Below, piece by piece: positions 51,802 through 60,668 of a stretch of 64,000 nt of DNA. The position numbers and the translations under genes are program-made. A model generated the notes under the pieces. That model was not told the origin of the DNA. It saw nothing but the letters and a program-made list of their open reading frames with translations, and searched no databases. Every line of letters begins with the position of its first letter. Position 1 is the stretch's first letter. Source of the DNA: Nocardia tenerifensis NBRC 101015 (GTDB taxonomy: Bacteria > Actinomycetota > Actinomycetes > Mycobacteriales > Mycobacteriaceae); assembly GCF_000308715.1 (NCBI RefSeq), contig NZ_BAGH01000119.1:1-64000 (forward strand). Reading direction: 5' to 3'.

Positions 51802-52233
51802 CTAGCTCACCGGTGTCAGCACCACCACCGGGATGGGGCGCTTCGTCATCTTCTGATACTCGCTGTAGCGGCCCTTGTTGACCTTGTCGGCGATCGCGAA
51901 CCGGCGAGCGTAGTCCGGATCGTCCGGATACGTCGGCCGCGCGACCACCCGCATCCTGCGCCGCCCGATCTGAATCTCACACTCCGGCTTGGCTTTCACG
52001 TTCGCCAGCCACCCCGGCGGCCGCGGCGAGCCGCCGTTCGACGCCGTCACCAGATAGCTCGTGCCGTCCTCCCCGTACGTCAACGCCGACGTCCTCGGCT
52101 GCCCCGTCTTACGCCCCACCGTGCGCAGCAGCAGCGTCGGGTTGCCGAACAGCAACCGATGCCCCACCCACCCGCCACTGTGCTCATACACCCACTGATG
52201 CGCCTTCAGCACATTCGCGAACACACTCGCCAT
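51802..52233 (-). CDS. Deazaflavin (F420)-dependent nitroreductase-family protein
   Basis: A 143-residue protein of the Ddn/FDOR-A split-barrel family: LLLRTVGRKTGQPRTSALTY (family signature), YLVTASNGGSPRPPGWLAN and an RMRVVARPTY strand, ending PVVVLTPVS. These use cofactor F420 and reduce quinones or activate nitroimidazole drugs. It is typical of mycolata and is far from F420 biosynthesis genes here. Confidence 0.92.
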   Translation of the reverse strand: MASVFANVLKAHQWVYEHSGGWVGHRLLFGNPTLLLRTVGRKTGQPRTSALTYGEDGTSYLVTASNGGSPRPPGWLANVKAKPECEIQIGRRRMRVVARPTYPDDPDYARRFAIADKVNKGRYSEYQKMTKRPIPVVVLTPVS

Positions 52234-52351
52234 GGTCGACCCCTCCAGAACAATTGCCGGACCCCAACCCTAACCGCCACCCGGGTCCAAGTGGTGCAAG
52301 CCCCACCCGAGCCGGTAGCATCCCCCACGCCTGCGGTACACCCGCAGAAGA

Positions 52352-52425
52352 GGGGCGGTAGCTCAGTCGGTTAGAGCCGTGGACTCATAATCCATTGGTC
52401 GCGGGTTCGAGCCCCGCCCGCCCCA
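52352..52425 (+). tRNA. tRNA with CAT anticodon (probably tRNA-Met)
   Basis: Acceptor GGGGCGG/CCGCCCC, D-arm with GTAGCTCAGTCGGTTAGAGC, anticodon arm GGACTCATAATCC (anticodon CAT) and T-arm GCGGG/CCCGC around TTCGAGC; discriminator A at 52425. The sequence suits elongator tRNA-Met; tRNA-Ile2, in which C34 becomes lysidine, is possible. Integrase-like and phage DNA follow, so this tRNA is probably an integration site. Confidence 0.92.
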
Positions 52426-52753
52426 CAATGGCCATCTACCAGCGAAGATGCTCGCTGTGACAGCGAGTGTTGTCCAGAACAACGCTGACTCACCAATGCA
52501 TTTTGCGAGTAGAAGGCGGGTAGTTGACGGAGATGCACAGCCGGTGTGTAGGCATCTGGCAAGCCGTAGGCGTGCATATTGAACGATCATCTCGTCGTCG
52601 AACCGAAACACCGAGTTGTAGTCGTGTCGTGGTGACGGAAGCGCTACGCCGTAAACGCCGCCGCCCTCACGTCTCAAGGGCGCTATGCGTCCCCGTCGGC
52701 GATGACCCCGCAGGCCACCCATGACGCGTGAGCTTTACGCGGAAATGCGGGCC
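52426..52753. other. Non-coding region after tRNA-Met
   Basis: No supported gene in this 328-nt region. Minus-strand frames here read through the tRNA complement and give no family-like product. Confidence 0.5.
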
Positions 52754-53188
52754 TTATGGGGCAGTCGGTGCCTGGCCTGCCTTCATGCGCTTGGCATACC
52801 GGTGCCGATACAGGTAGGGGGTCACATGTTGCACGCGTCGCCGTTGCTTGCCCTCGCCGACATACGCGATCCGACACGACGCACGCAGAGACTTCCGCAA
52901 CTCATCGATCGAAAGTGGTCGCCCGTTCTCCTGCCGAAGCAACAAGCCCGTGGACAGGGACCGCGAACGGCGGACGTAGGTAACCTGCGTGGGGGTTCCC
53001 CGTATCCGTTCTTTCCTGATCCGTCGTTCTTTTACTCGGGCCGCAACGTTGCCGTACCGCACGGGTTGAACCAAGGTCCAGCCCCGGCTAGGCGGATTTG
53101 AGGTTTCGTACGCGAAGTCAGTATCTATTTTGTTCATATTGTGTTGCTGTCGAGCGAGCCGGTCGCCCTCGCCACCCAGCCGCCTCAT
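52754..53188 (-). pseudogene. Possible integrase remnant
   Basis: This frame ends with RPLSIDELRKSLRASCRIAY and HVTPYLYRHRYAKRMKAGQA, which resembles the box II (HxLRH) part of a tyrosine recombinase, with the His position changed. The rest of the integrase is missing, and no catalytic Tyr segment follows. Its place next to tRNA-Met suggests the remains of the enzyme that brought in the following region. The resemblance is modest. Confidence 0.4.
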
Positions 53189-53447
53189 GGCGACTGATCA
53201 ATCTCCGACGGCGACGATGTTGTGTACCGCCGCTGTTTCCGTGGCCGCGGAAGGAGAACCGCACCACATCGTGTCCTGCAACTGATAGCTGCTCGGCCAA
53301 TCGCACGAACATTCCGCCGCCCTCGTCCATGTCCACGGCGATGCCATGCACCAAGAGCGCCGTCCCTCGGTCCATTTCGCCAGATGCGGGGTGGATCACA
53401 GTGTCCAGTCTCAGCCCGTCGACAGAGATCGACTCGACGCGTTGCAC
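53118..53447 (-). pseudogene. Truncated alpha/beta-hydrolase
   Basis: From an ATG at 53447 the frame codes the first part of an alpha/beta hydrolase: LDTVIHPASG, TALLVHGIAVDMDEGGG, FVRLAEQLSVAGHD and VVRFSFRGHGNSGG (strand plus oxyanion loop). After about residue 75 the translation becomes Arg-rich and unlike the family, and no catalytic Ser/His part follows. This looks like a gene cut at a recombination junction near 53215. It overlaps the integrase remnant's nominal start. Confidence 0.65.
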
Positions 53448-53497
53448 TCACCAGCTCCGTTCGCTCGGTTCCCGGCATCGGCTGCCGGTCCGTCAGG

Positions 53498-53938
53498 TCA
53501 GCGGCTGTGTCCCCACCCTTGGTTCATCCGGTCGAAATAGGCATCATCGGCTGCCTGGATCTGTTCCTCGGTCATCGGCCGACCGGAGTCATCCCGGCGA
53601 GGAAGTCGAGTCGTCTCGCCCTTTAGTTCTCGGATCTGGTTCTGCAGCCGGGGATCAACGGCCTTTAAAATCCTTTCGGCTTCGGCTGCCGCGTTCGCGC
53701 GAGCCTGTCGATGGCAATCGAGCAGCGTGCTGGTCAGTTGCGTACTCGACCACCGCATTACACCGGGTGCGATCTGCAAGTTGGTGATGTCGCCTTCGGC
53801 GTTCACCTCGACGACGACGCCCCGGGCCTCACCGCGGCCACGGATGGCAGTGGCGGCTTTCGCCAGGCGGTCGCCTTCGCGGCGGATCTCGGCGAGTTCA
53901 CGTTGCGTGCGTTCGTTCCACTCGGCGAGGCTGGTCAT
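53498..53938 (-). CDS. YbaB/EbfC-family protein of T7SS operon
   Basis: A 146-residue protein. RTQRELAEIRREGDRLAKAA is a coiled-coil start and GVVVEVNAEGDITNLQI the YbaB-type strand pair, then a helix (ATAIRGR and SSTQLTSTLLDCHRQARANA). Actinobacterial ESX loci often carry YbaB-like genes with no nucleoid role. Start ATG overlaps the EF-Tu-like gene stop (ATGA). It is the last gene of the operon. Confidence 0.78.
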   Translation of the reverse strand: MTSLAEWNERTQRELAEIRREGDRLAKAATAIRGRGEARGVVVEVNAEGDITNLQIAPGVMRWSSTQLTSTLLDCHRQARANAAAEAERILKAVDPRLQNQIRELKGETTRLPRRDDSGRPMTEEQIQAADDAYFDRMNQGWGHSR

Positions 53939-54222
53939 GGTGTCTGGGGATCGGTTGATGCGTGACTGGGCTGACTGACCAGCAGCTGGCCGATCCGCAC
54001 GTTACTGGTGTCGCGACGGTCGACAACGAGTGTGAATTCTCCCGGATGTCGCCCGCCATGGAACTCGACCCCGATCACACTCACTGTCGCGCCGTTGGCC
54101 GAGTCGTAGAGGACATCGCCTACCTTGATGTCACCGGAGGCCAGTCGGCCGGTGACCAATAGTCCAGCGCGGTCTTTGATATCCCACACGTGGGTGACGG
54201 TGAAGTCGACATCATTCATCAC
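53935..54222 (-). CDS. EF-Tu domain II-like beta-barrel protein, candidate immunity protein
   Basis: A 95-residue protein with FTVTHVWDIKDRAGLLVTGR, LASGDIKVGDVLYD and RIGQLLV segments, which match the translation-factor domain II barrel (the V-x-G-x-I-x-x-G-x-I-x-V-G-D pattern). It lacks a GTPase domain. It lies between a secreted zincin-effector gene and a YbaB gene, with start and stop overlaps at both sides, the usual place of an immunity protein, so that role is inferred only. Confidence 0.65.
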   Translation of the reverse strand: MMNDVDFTVTHVWDIKDRAGLLVTGRLASGDIKVGDVLYDSANGATVSVIGVEFHGGRHPGEFTLVVDRRDTSNVRIGQLLVSQPSHASTDPQTP

Positions 54223-55628
54223 TTCGCTCCTCTGAATCGGGCCAGTGGACCGGCTTCACTGGCATATGCCTCGGCCTCGAGATCGCGTATCGCCCCGGTG
54301 CCGAGGTCCACCCCTTCACGTAGCTGACGGACGTGAGTCATTTCGTGTGCGATCGTTGCCACCATGGTCTCCTCGTCCATGAAAGATGCGGGGCCGAAGC
54401 GGATCTGGCGCCCCGCTCGTTCGGTCGGGGTCTGCGCACAAGCATCCCAATAATCGAGATAGCGGGCCTGTTCGGTGTCGCGGACGATGTTGATCTCCAC
54501 TCCGGTCATGTCGATCCCGGCCTTCTGGGCGAGCGCAATGATCGACTCTTCGGTCATGGCCACGTCACCGCCGTGCTCCAAAACCTCCATGTTTGTTCTT
54601 GCCGCACTCCGGGAGAACAACTGGGGTGCTGCCTCATTGCCCCGCCAGATTTTCGCGACGGCCTGTTCGAGCCACCGGCCGAGTCTGGCGAACATCGCCT
54701 TGAGTGGGCTGGAGATGACACTGCTCACGCGGCGGGCGACTACAGCAACCTTGGCGACGAGCTCCGTGATAATCCTGCCGATCCGCGCGGTGTACATGCT
54801 GATTCGCGCCGCCACACCGAAGTTACCCAGCTCCGACAGCCCTGCGGTGAAGAACGCACCGACCGAAATAACGGACTCCACGGCCGCGGTCTCGATCAGC
54901 ATCTGCCGGAGCTCAGCCAAGATCTCGTGATGAGCGTCGTCGAGGTGTTGTGCGTACTCACCGCAAGCGTCACCGATCGCCCGATAGGACGAAGCCAGCT
55001 GGTCGAGATCTACTCCCATCTCGTTGCATGTTCTGATCGCGTTGGGGATCTCGGGTGACTGCTGGTTTTCGAGCAGCCCGATAGCCCCCGGTATCGGTGT
55101 GGCGGAGTTGCCCAGGGCCGCGGCCGCGTCGTACCACACGGTCTTCGCCTCGCGCAGCTGATCTTGATGACCGTCGGGCCACGCCAACCCGGCGGCAGCC
55201 TTGACCAGCGACCAACCGAACGGCTCATCACCACTCGCCCCGGACGCCGAGGGTGTGAACAGCGCCAGGCACGGCTCAGAACTCAACGTCGGTGTCGCAG
55301 GAGGAGAAACCGCACCGAGATTGGCACCCGCTTCGCCCGATGCATGGTTGTAGGCACCAGCGATAAGTAGATCGCCGGTACGCCCGCACGCGGCGACCAG
55401 CTTCGCCGACGCCTTCAACGCAAGGTCCACCGCCTCGTCGTATGCCGTGGCCCATTCGGTGCCCGCGTCATCGGTGCCAGCCATTCCCGCGTAGCCGGTT
55501 AGCGTCCGCACCAGCGCTGAGTGCACCTCGGTGCCGCCGTCGCGGACCGATCCGAAGGCTGCACCGGCAGAGTTGTAGTCCTCGTGCCGACACACGATGA
55601 TCGGGAACGTCGGTGCCACTAAGGCCAC
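54219..55628 (-). CDS. T7SS effector with C-terminal zinc-metallopeptidase-like domain
   Basis: A 469-residue protein from a GTG at 55628, overlapping the WXG100 gene by 10 nt (a GTG at 55619 is an alternative). The N-terminal about 250 residues are helical, with WPDGHQDQLREAKTVWYDA-like ESX-substrate features, followed by hydrophobic helices (VISVGAFFTAGLSELGNFG). The C-terminus has TIAHEMTHVRQLREGVDLGT with an HExxH zinc motif and a later acidic EAEAYASEAG helix, as in DUF4157-like peptidases. It is probably exported through ESX with the WXG100 pair and toxic or peptidase in function. Confidence 0.78.
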   Translation of the reverse strand: MALVAPTFPIIVCRHEDYNSAGAAFGSVRDGGTEVHSALVRTLTGYAGMAGTDDAGTEWATAYDEAVDLALKASAKLVAACGRTGDLLIAGAYNHASGEAGANLGAVSPPATPTLSSEPCLALFTPSASGASGDEPFGWSLVKAAAGLAWPDGHQDQLREAKTVWYDAAAALGNSATPIPGAIGLLENQQSPEIPNAIRTCNEMGVDLDQLASSYRAIGDACGEYAQHLDDAHHEILAELRQMLIETAAVESVISVGAFFTAGLSELGNFGVAARISMYTARIGRIITELVAKVAVVARRVSSVISSPLKAMFARLGRWLEQAVAKIWRGNEAAPQLFSRSAARTNMEVLEHGGDVAMTEESIIALAQKAGIDMTGVEINIVRDTEQARYLDYWDACAQTPTERAGRQIRFGPASFMDEETMVATIAHEMTHVRQLREGVDLGTGAIRDLEAEAYASEAGPLARFRGAK

Positions 55629-55918
55629 ATCCCATAGTTCGTTTCAGCGGCTCCGGTGTAGTTCGTGTGCGCCCGGCGCGCCACCGCGCGCAGTTCGTCG
55701 AGGTTCTCGCGCATCTCGTCGGCACCGGCCATCCACCGATCGTGCGCCGCACGCTGCGCGGTGGCGGCTTGGCTCGACCACGACAAATGCAGATCTGCGA
55801 CGTGTTGGTCCACTTCACGGAGCCAACCCTCGACGTCGGCACCGAATTTTGCCATCGTTGCGATCGCGTCGTCGAGCTGGGTGAGATTCACCCGGTAGCT
55901 GTAGTCCTCGCCCGCCAT
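55619..55918 (-). CDS. WXG100-family protein (first partner to effector)
   Basis: A 99-residue ESX-type helical hairpin from an ATG after AGGAG. LREVDQHVADLHLSWSSQAA has the turn with W-S-S in place of W-x-G, and the second helix is AAHDRWMAGADEMRENLDEL. The C-terminal HTNYTGAAETNYGMWP may hold the YxxxD/E-like secretion signal. It pairs with the other WXG100 protein at 55928. Confidence 0.9.
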   Translation of the reverse strand: MAGEDYSYRVNLTQLDDAIATMAKFGADVEGWLREVDQHVADLHLSWSSQAATAQRAAHDRWMAGADEMRENLDELRAVARRAHTNYTGAAETNYGMWP

Positions 55919-55927
55919 GATCTACTC

Positions 55928-56236
55928 CTACTCACCAGCTCGGACGATCGCGTCCTTATTGCCGACGTCCCGCATCTCGTATCGGATTGCCGCATCGACC
56001 AGATTCCGCGCCGAGGCCTCGAGCGCAGCGACGATCTCTTCCGCCCCCTGCTTCCACTCGACCCAGGACTCGTCGTATGCAGAGGCGGCCTTGCCCTGCC
56101 AGCCATCGGCGAGAAGCTCCTTGCCGATGGTGTTATCCAGCCGCACAACCCCATCTTTGATGGTCTGGGCTTTGTCTGCGATGAACCGAGCAGCATCACG
56201 GAGCCGGGCTACTTCGACCTGGAGTTCATCGGACAT
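55928..56236 (-). CDS. WXG100-family protein (second)
   Basis: A 102-residue protein from the ATG at 56236, which follows GGGGAG; an upstream start would add a Cys/Arg-rich leader. The WXG motif is in KELLADGWQGKAASAYDESW, with helices before and after. It is the first gene of the five-gene minus-strand operon; the next genes are the WXG100 at 55619, the zincin effector, the EF-Tu-like protein and the YbaB protein. Confidence 0.9.
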   Translation of the reverse strand: MSDELQVEVARLRDAARFIADKAQTIKDGVVRLDNTIGKELLADGWQGKAASAYDESWVEWKQGAEEIVAALEASARNLVDAAIRYEMRDVGNKDAIVRAGE

Positions 56237-56504
56237 GCAGTCTCCCCTCGTAGGGCAGGCGAAACAGCGCCTACGAACTATAGGACGCACCACTGGGCCG
56301 CCGGGTTCCAACTCGTACCTCACCTTGCTGCGCAAGCGGGGAACCCGCTGTCGACCGTACGGGCGTGGGCGCGGTTTCGTCCGGGGTCGTCGGTCAAGGT
56401 CCCCGCCTGAAAGACACCCCGGCGCCGCTGGCTAATCACGCTCACACCGGCGGCGGCGCTGTCGCCGAAGGCGCCCGTGTCGGCGGAATGCGTGGGCGAC
56501 GCAT

Positions 56505-57181
56505 ATGACCACGGAGTCGTCTTCGCGGGTGGCCGTGGGCGGGGTCGGTTTGGACATGTCGACCTGGTCGGTCGTCGTCGCACCGCCCAGCTTCGCCGAC
56601 GACCTCGCCGCCGGAACACTCTGCCGACGAGCGGCTCTCAGCCTCCATACAGATGGCCGGCGATCTCCTGGCCGCCGCCATCGTGCTCCCGCCAATCGGG
56701 GGAAGCCACCGACGCATTGTTGCGCCATTTGTACCAAGTGGCGCTGCTGGCCTGGCATGCGGTCAAATCCACTGCCAGAGAACAGAACTGGGGCTGGTCC
56801 AGGCTGTTCGAATACCTCGCCGCCTCACCGGGCCGTGCCTACACGATCGCGGCAATGATGGCCCTGCGCAAAGGCTTCCACGACACCCGTTCGTGGTTCT
56901 CCCACGAGATCACCGTGCGCGACGGCGCACCCTTCGTCATCGGCGAGGGCGGGCACTGGTTCATCGGTGACCGCATCGGCGCCACCGCGCCAGGTGATGA
57001 CACCTACTCCATCCGCCTCGACCGCGTCCGCGAACTCACTTTGGCCTGGGATCGTGACCAATACCCCGAATGGCGCCCCCGTCGTCGGCGATCCCACCGG
57101 CAACAAAGACCGCGGCCAACGCACCCTCGCATGGTCTCCGACCTCGTCGCTGGTGTACACGAATTGGGGGTGCTTGCATGA
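56505..57181 (+). pseudogene. Frame-broken unknown gene
   Basis: Coding-like pieces lie in three frames: from an ATG at 56505 (TTESSSRVAVGGVGLDMSTW through SFADDLAAGT), then another frame (ADERLSASIQMAGDLLAAAI), then a third (ATDALLRHLYQVALLAWHAV, LFEYLAASPGRAYTIAAMMA, FSHEITVRDGAPFVIGEGGH). Joining them would need two frameshifts. I recognise no family. It lies between the WXG100 operon and the membrane pentapeptide-like gene. Confidence 0.55.
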
Positions 57182-57211
57182 GACCTTGGTCGCCGCTGGT
57201 TGCTGTCGCCG

Positions 57212-58402
57212 CTACGGATCGACCGTGGAACGCAGACGGTCAATGCGCTGTTGCCGCGCCAGCGGATCAGGGACAAATGTCAGGCACTGCTCAGGGGCAG
57301 GGTTGACGGGATCCCAGTACACCACTTGCGCATCTATCAAAATCTGGGCAATATCTATCCGACTATCAGCGCCGACGGCATCGATATGAACTCCACTCAG
57401 CGCAACTCTTCTGCCCGGCGTCAGAGCCGATGCAAGGGACGATGGCTGGATCTGCAATCGCCCTTCGGCCCCGATCCACGCTCCTGTCAGGTCGTAAGAC
57501 TCGCCACTGTGTTCCATGTTGAGGACGATGAAAAGCCTTCCGCGGATATCGATTCGAAGCCCGGAAATCCTCCCGCCTGCCGCCTGCATTAGCACTAGAT
57601 GCGCCTCGTCCTCGATCACGAACTCGTCGAAGGTCGTCTTGCCGCCGAGTACACAATGCTCGATCCGCAACAGGCCGCCGTCCCCGATCCTGGCCTGATC
57701 GAAATCGGCGCCCTCAGCGAATTCGGCCTTGTCCATCAGACATGTGCGGGCAAACATCGCTTCCCTGAAGTTCACTCTGCGCCGAAACACCGTGTCGGAG
57801 AAGTCGAGCTGGTCGAGATGGGCGTAGGACAGGTCGATTCGAAGGTCTGACCAACTCACTTCGGTCGTATCGCGGCGTAGATGGGCTGCTAGCACGTCAG
57901 TTATGGCTGCACGAACCTCCGGTTCGGACTTCTCGTTGACGGGCGGCATCTTCAAATAGCCGCACAGCACATCGACGCATACTTGCCGTTGCTCGGGCCA
58001 GTCGTCGGCCAATCGCGCCATCGCATATACACCAGCACGGCGTACGGCTGCGCGGTCGTGACCAAGGAGCGCCGCCGCGTCCTGGTAGCGCTTGGCAAGT
58101 GCGTCAGCGGCAGCCCGATTGGCGACTGTGATGGAAGTTTGTTCGTTGACACGAACTGCTGCTGTCGCGGCATCGGCGGAGCGCTCTGCTGCTTTCGCCG
58201 ATCGCTCTGCGGCGGCAGCGGATTCGCGTCCAGACTTGCGTTGTAACCACACCCCAATGCCCGCCACTAGGGCCGCAATGATAGCTGCGATCAGCGTCGC
58301 GATCGGCATCCAAGGATTCTGTGTTGCGGAGCCCTGAGTAGGCACCGGAGTCGGGGCGATCGACGGATCGAGAGCAAAAATGGCTTGAGTCAACGAATAC
58401 AT
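57212..58402 (-). CDS. Membrane protein with pentapeptide-like repeats
   Basis: A 396-residue protein from the ATG at 58402, after GAGGGGAG; a start at 58420 would use codons overlapping the ribosome binding site. One membrane helix (MPIATLIAAIIAALVAGIGV) is followed by an Ala/Glu/Arg coiled-coil segment, a helical segment (RRAGVYAMARLADDWPEQRQ) and repeated strands from about residue 180 (WSDLRIDLSYAHLDQLDFSD) reminiscent of pentapeptide beta-helices. Function unknown; it could be a membrane-bound defence or immunity protein. Confidence 0.75.
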   Translation of the reverse strand: MYSLTQAIFALDPSIAPTPVPTQGSATQNPWMPIATLIAAIIAALVAGIGVWLQRKSGRESAAAAERSAKAAERSADAATAAVRVNEQTSITVANRAAADALAKRYQDAAALLGHDRAAVRRAGVYAMARLADDWPEQRQVCVDVLCGYLKMPPVNEKSEPEVRAAITDVLAAHLRRDTTEVSWSDLRIDLSYAHLDQLDFSDTVFRRRVNFREAMFARTCLMDKAEFAEGADFDQARIGDGGLLRIEHCVLGGKTTFDEFVIEDEAHLVLMQAAGGRISGLRIDIRGRLFIVLNMEHSGESYDLTGAWIGAEGRLQIQPSSLASALTPGRRVALSGVHIDAVGADSRIDIAQILIDAQVVYWDPVNPAPEQCLTFVPDPLARQQRIDRLRSTVDP

Positions 58403-58628
58403 CGTGTTGTCTCCCCTCACCAGCCGACGCTGTCGGAAGCATCGGCGGCACGTCGCGACGCTGAGCCGAATAGTACGCGCGATACCGAGCAGCTCGATGG
58501 GGACAAGACATCATCGTGCGCGCTAAACAACTCGAGCGAGTCCTCCTAGCTCAACGCTGCTGATTGGCAGACACCAACAGGGTGCAGGCGACGTTGTCTC
58601 AAGGCCATAGAGGTCAGGTGATGAAACC

Positions 58629-59225
58629 ATGTCCTCCGACGGACAGTTCCCAATTCGAGGCAACTGCGACCCTGCCAATCCCGAAGAAGCCTTCTTGTGG
58701 ATGCTCGTCGGGCTTCCCGGACTCAAGGGCGCGCCACTGCTGCTGCCGGTTCAACACCTGCGGGCGGTCTCGCGCCGGCTGTGGGACTGCGGTGCACGCC
58801 CGGTCGAAGAACCCATCATCAAGTACCGGCCACCGCGCGCCGGTGACCCGCACTGGCTGCTCTCACCCGGCACGTGGGCCGACATCGACGAGCCCGACCC
58901 CGAAGACGTCTTCGACGTCCGAAGATTCGTCGCCGAACTTCCGCTACGGCAACGCCAACAGTTCGCCGCCGCCCTCGGGTTGACCGGCACCGTGCCCGAG
59001 GAGCCACCGCCCGCGCCGATGCTGCCGGTCACCTACCCGGTCACCACCGAAGCCAGCGCCTCCAACGACGCACCGCCACCTTTCGACCCGACCCGGCGCA
59101 GCGTCAAAACCGTCCTGGCCTACCTGCGCACCGCCGAACCAGACGAACGCGAACGAGTGCTGGCCATCGAGACACACCTCGGCAAGGCCCGTCCGGCAAT
59201 CCTGTCGCGCTACCAGCGCGCGTGA
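58629..59225 (+). CDS. Phage gene-29-like protein (DUF2744)
   Basis: A 198-residue protein. The N-terminus NCDPANPEEAFLWMLVGLPG, LKGAPLLLPVQHLRAVSRRL and EPIIKYRPPRAGDPHWLLSP are the DUF2744/gene-29 signature of actinobacteriophages. The C-terminal part is Pro-rich, then helical (KTVLAYLRTAEPDERERVLA). Function in phage unknown. It marks the start of a phage-derived run of genes to 63074. Confidence 0.82.
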   Translation: MSSDGQFPIRGNCDPANPEEAFLWMLVGLPGLKGAPLLLPVQHLRAVSRRLWDCGARPVEEPIIKYRPPRAGDPHWLLSPGTWADIDEPDPEDVFDVRRFVAELPLRQRQQFAAALGLTGTVPEEPPPAPMLPVTYPVTTEASASNDAPPPFDPTRRSVKTVLAYLRTAEPDERERVLAIETHLGKARPAILSRYQRA

Positions 59226-59256
59226 CTGAAAACGACTAGCCGAGAAAGGTGTTCGC

Positions 59257-60664
59257 ATGTCTGCACGCTATTGGCCGCTCCCGCGAGGTCACATCGTGTC
59301 CTCACCGTTTGGGCCACGCGAGGACGGCTGGCATTTCGGTGCCGACTTCGGCTGGCCGGGGGGGCTCGGCAGGGTTACCGGTCTACGCCTGCCAGGGCGG
59401 CACCGTCGTCCACGCCGGCCCGGCACGAGGATTCGGCCAGTGGGTAGTGATCGACCACCCTGAGGCCGACGGAGCAGGAACCACCGTCTACGGCCACGTC
59501 CGCCCACACGTCGCGGTCGGTGAGCGCGTCGAAGCCGGGCAGTCGATCGCCGAGATCGAACCCGACCGCACCCGCAACGGCAATGTCGCCCCGCACCTGC
59601 ACCTCGAATGGCACCGCAGCGTACTCAGCCCGCCTGGCCCCGACCGCATGGACCCTGTGCCGCAGCTCGACGGAGCGGCCTATCCACCCGTACAAGGAGA
59701 CCTATTGACCGCGTTCGGTATCGACATCAGCAACCATCAAGGCGAGTTCGACTTCGCTCGCGCGGCCGCCGAAGGCATGAGCTTCGCCACCCACAAGATC
59801 TGTCAAAGCACATGGCGAGATCCGTTGTGGCCCAGAGCCCGCGAGCAGATGGGTGCGCACTTCGAATTCTGGGGCGGCTACATCTACTGCCGCCTGGACA
59901 CCACCCCCGACGCTGAGGCCGACGCCGCCCTGGGCTACCTCGGCGACACCACCATCCCGATCCAGATCGACTACGAAGACCCCAACGGCACACTCACCAT
60001 CACCGACCTGCTCGCCCGCGTCGACGCCCTCACCGTACGCGGGTTCACGCTGCTACCGATCTACCTGCCGCGCTGGCACTGGCGCGACCACATGGGCGCA
60101 CCCGACCTGTCGGGTCTGCCAGTGCCGATCTGGAACAGCCACTACGTCACCGGCGTCGGCACCCCCGCCCAGCTCTACCCCGGCGACGCTCATCCCGGCT
60201 GGGAACCGATGGGCGGCAAAGACATCGCCATCCTCCAGTTCTCCTCCACCGCCGCCATCGGCGGACAACGCATCGACGTCAACGCCATCCGCGGCGGCCG
60301 AGACCAACTCGCCCACCTATTCAGACAGGACCCCGATATGCAGCTCACCGACATCATCATCAACAAAGACGGCAACCCCGTCACCCTCGCCGACCTGCTC
60401 GCCTCCATCGACATGCACGCCTCCTGGGCCGTCGATCAGCTCGCCGGCCCCGACTCGCGTCACCAGCGCGGCCCCGGCCTGGACCCCACCGGCTGGCCCC
60501 AGCTCGACGGCAAATCCGTCGTGGACTCGGTCGCTGCCGCGCACGACAAGATCGACGCCGTCACCACCGTGCTCGCCCAGGTACAGGACAAGATCCAGGT
60601 CATCCTCGAAACTCTGGACTCCGACCCCTACGTCGGCCGTCACCGCGCCCAGAAGCCGGAGTAA
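59257..60664 (+). pseudogene. Phage endolysin (M23 + GH25), frameshifted at a 7-G run
   Basis: From the ATG at 59257 the frame encodes the beginning of an M23 peptidase (PFGPREDGWHFGADFGWPGG), but after GGGGGGG at 59358-59364 the frame shifts. Removing one G gives S-A-G-L-P-V and restores the rest: VVIDHPEADGAGTTVYGHVR, PHLHLEWHRS (His-x-His zinc ligands). A GH25-type lysozyme domain follows: GIDISNHQGEFDFARAAAEG, IDYEDPNGTL and DIAILQFSSTAAIGG. The C-terminal 100 residues are a different region. It would cut peptidoglycan during phage lysis. The break may be a real mutation, phase variation or sequencing error. Confidence 0.85.
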
Positions 60665-60668
60665 GGCG

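Noticed and set aside
52363-52722. A 119-codon minus-strand frame ending in GGRGSNPRPMDYESTALTD
   Set aside because: This is the well-known false translation of the CAT-anticodon tRNA complement, not a protein.
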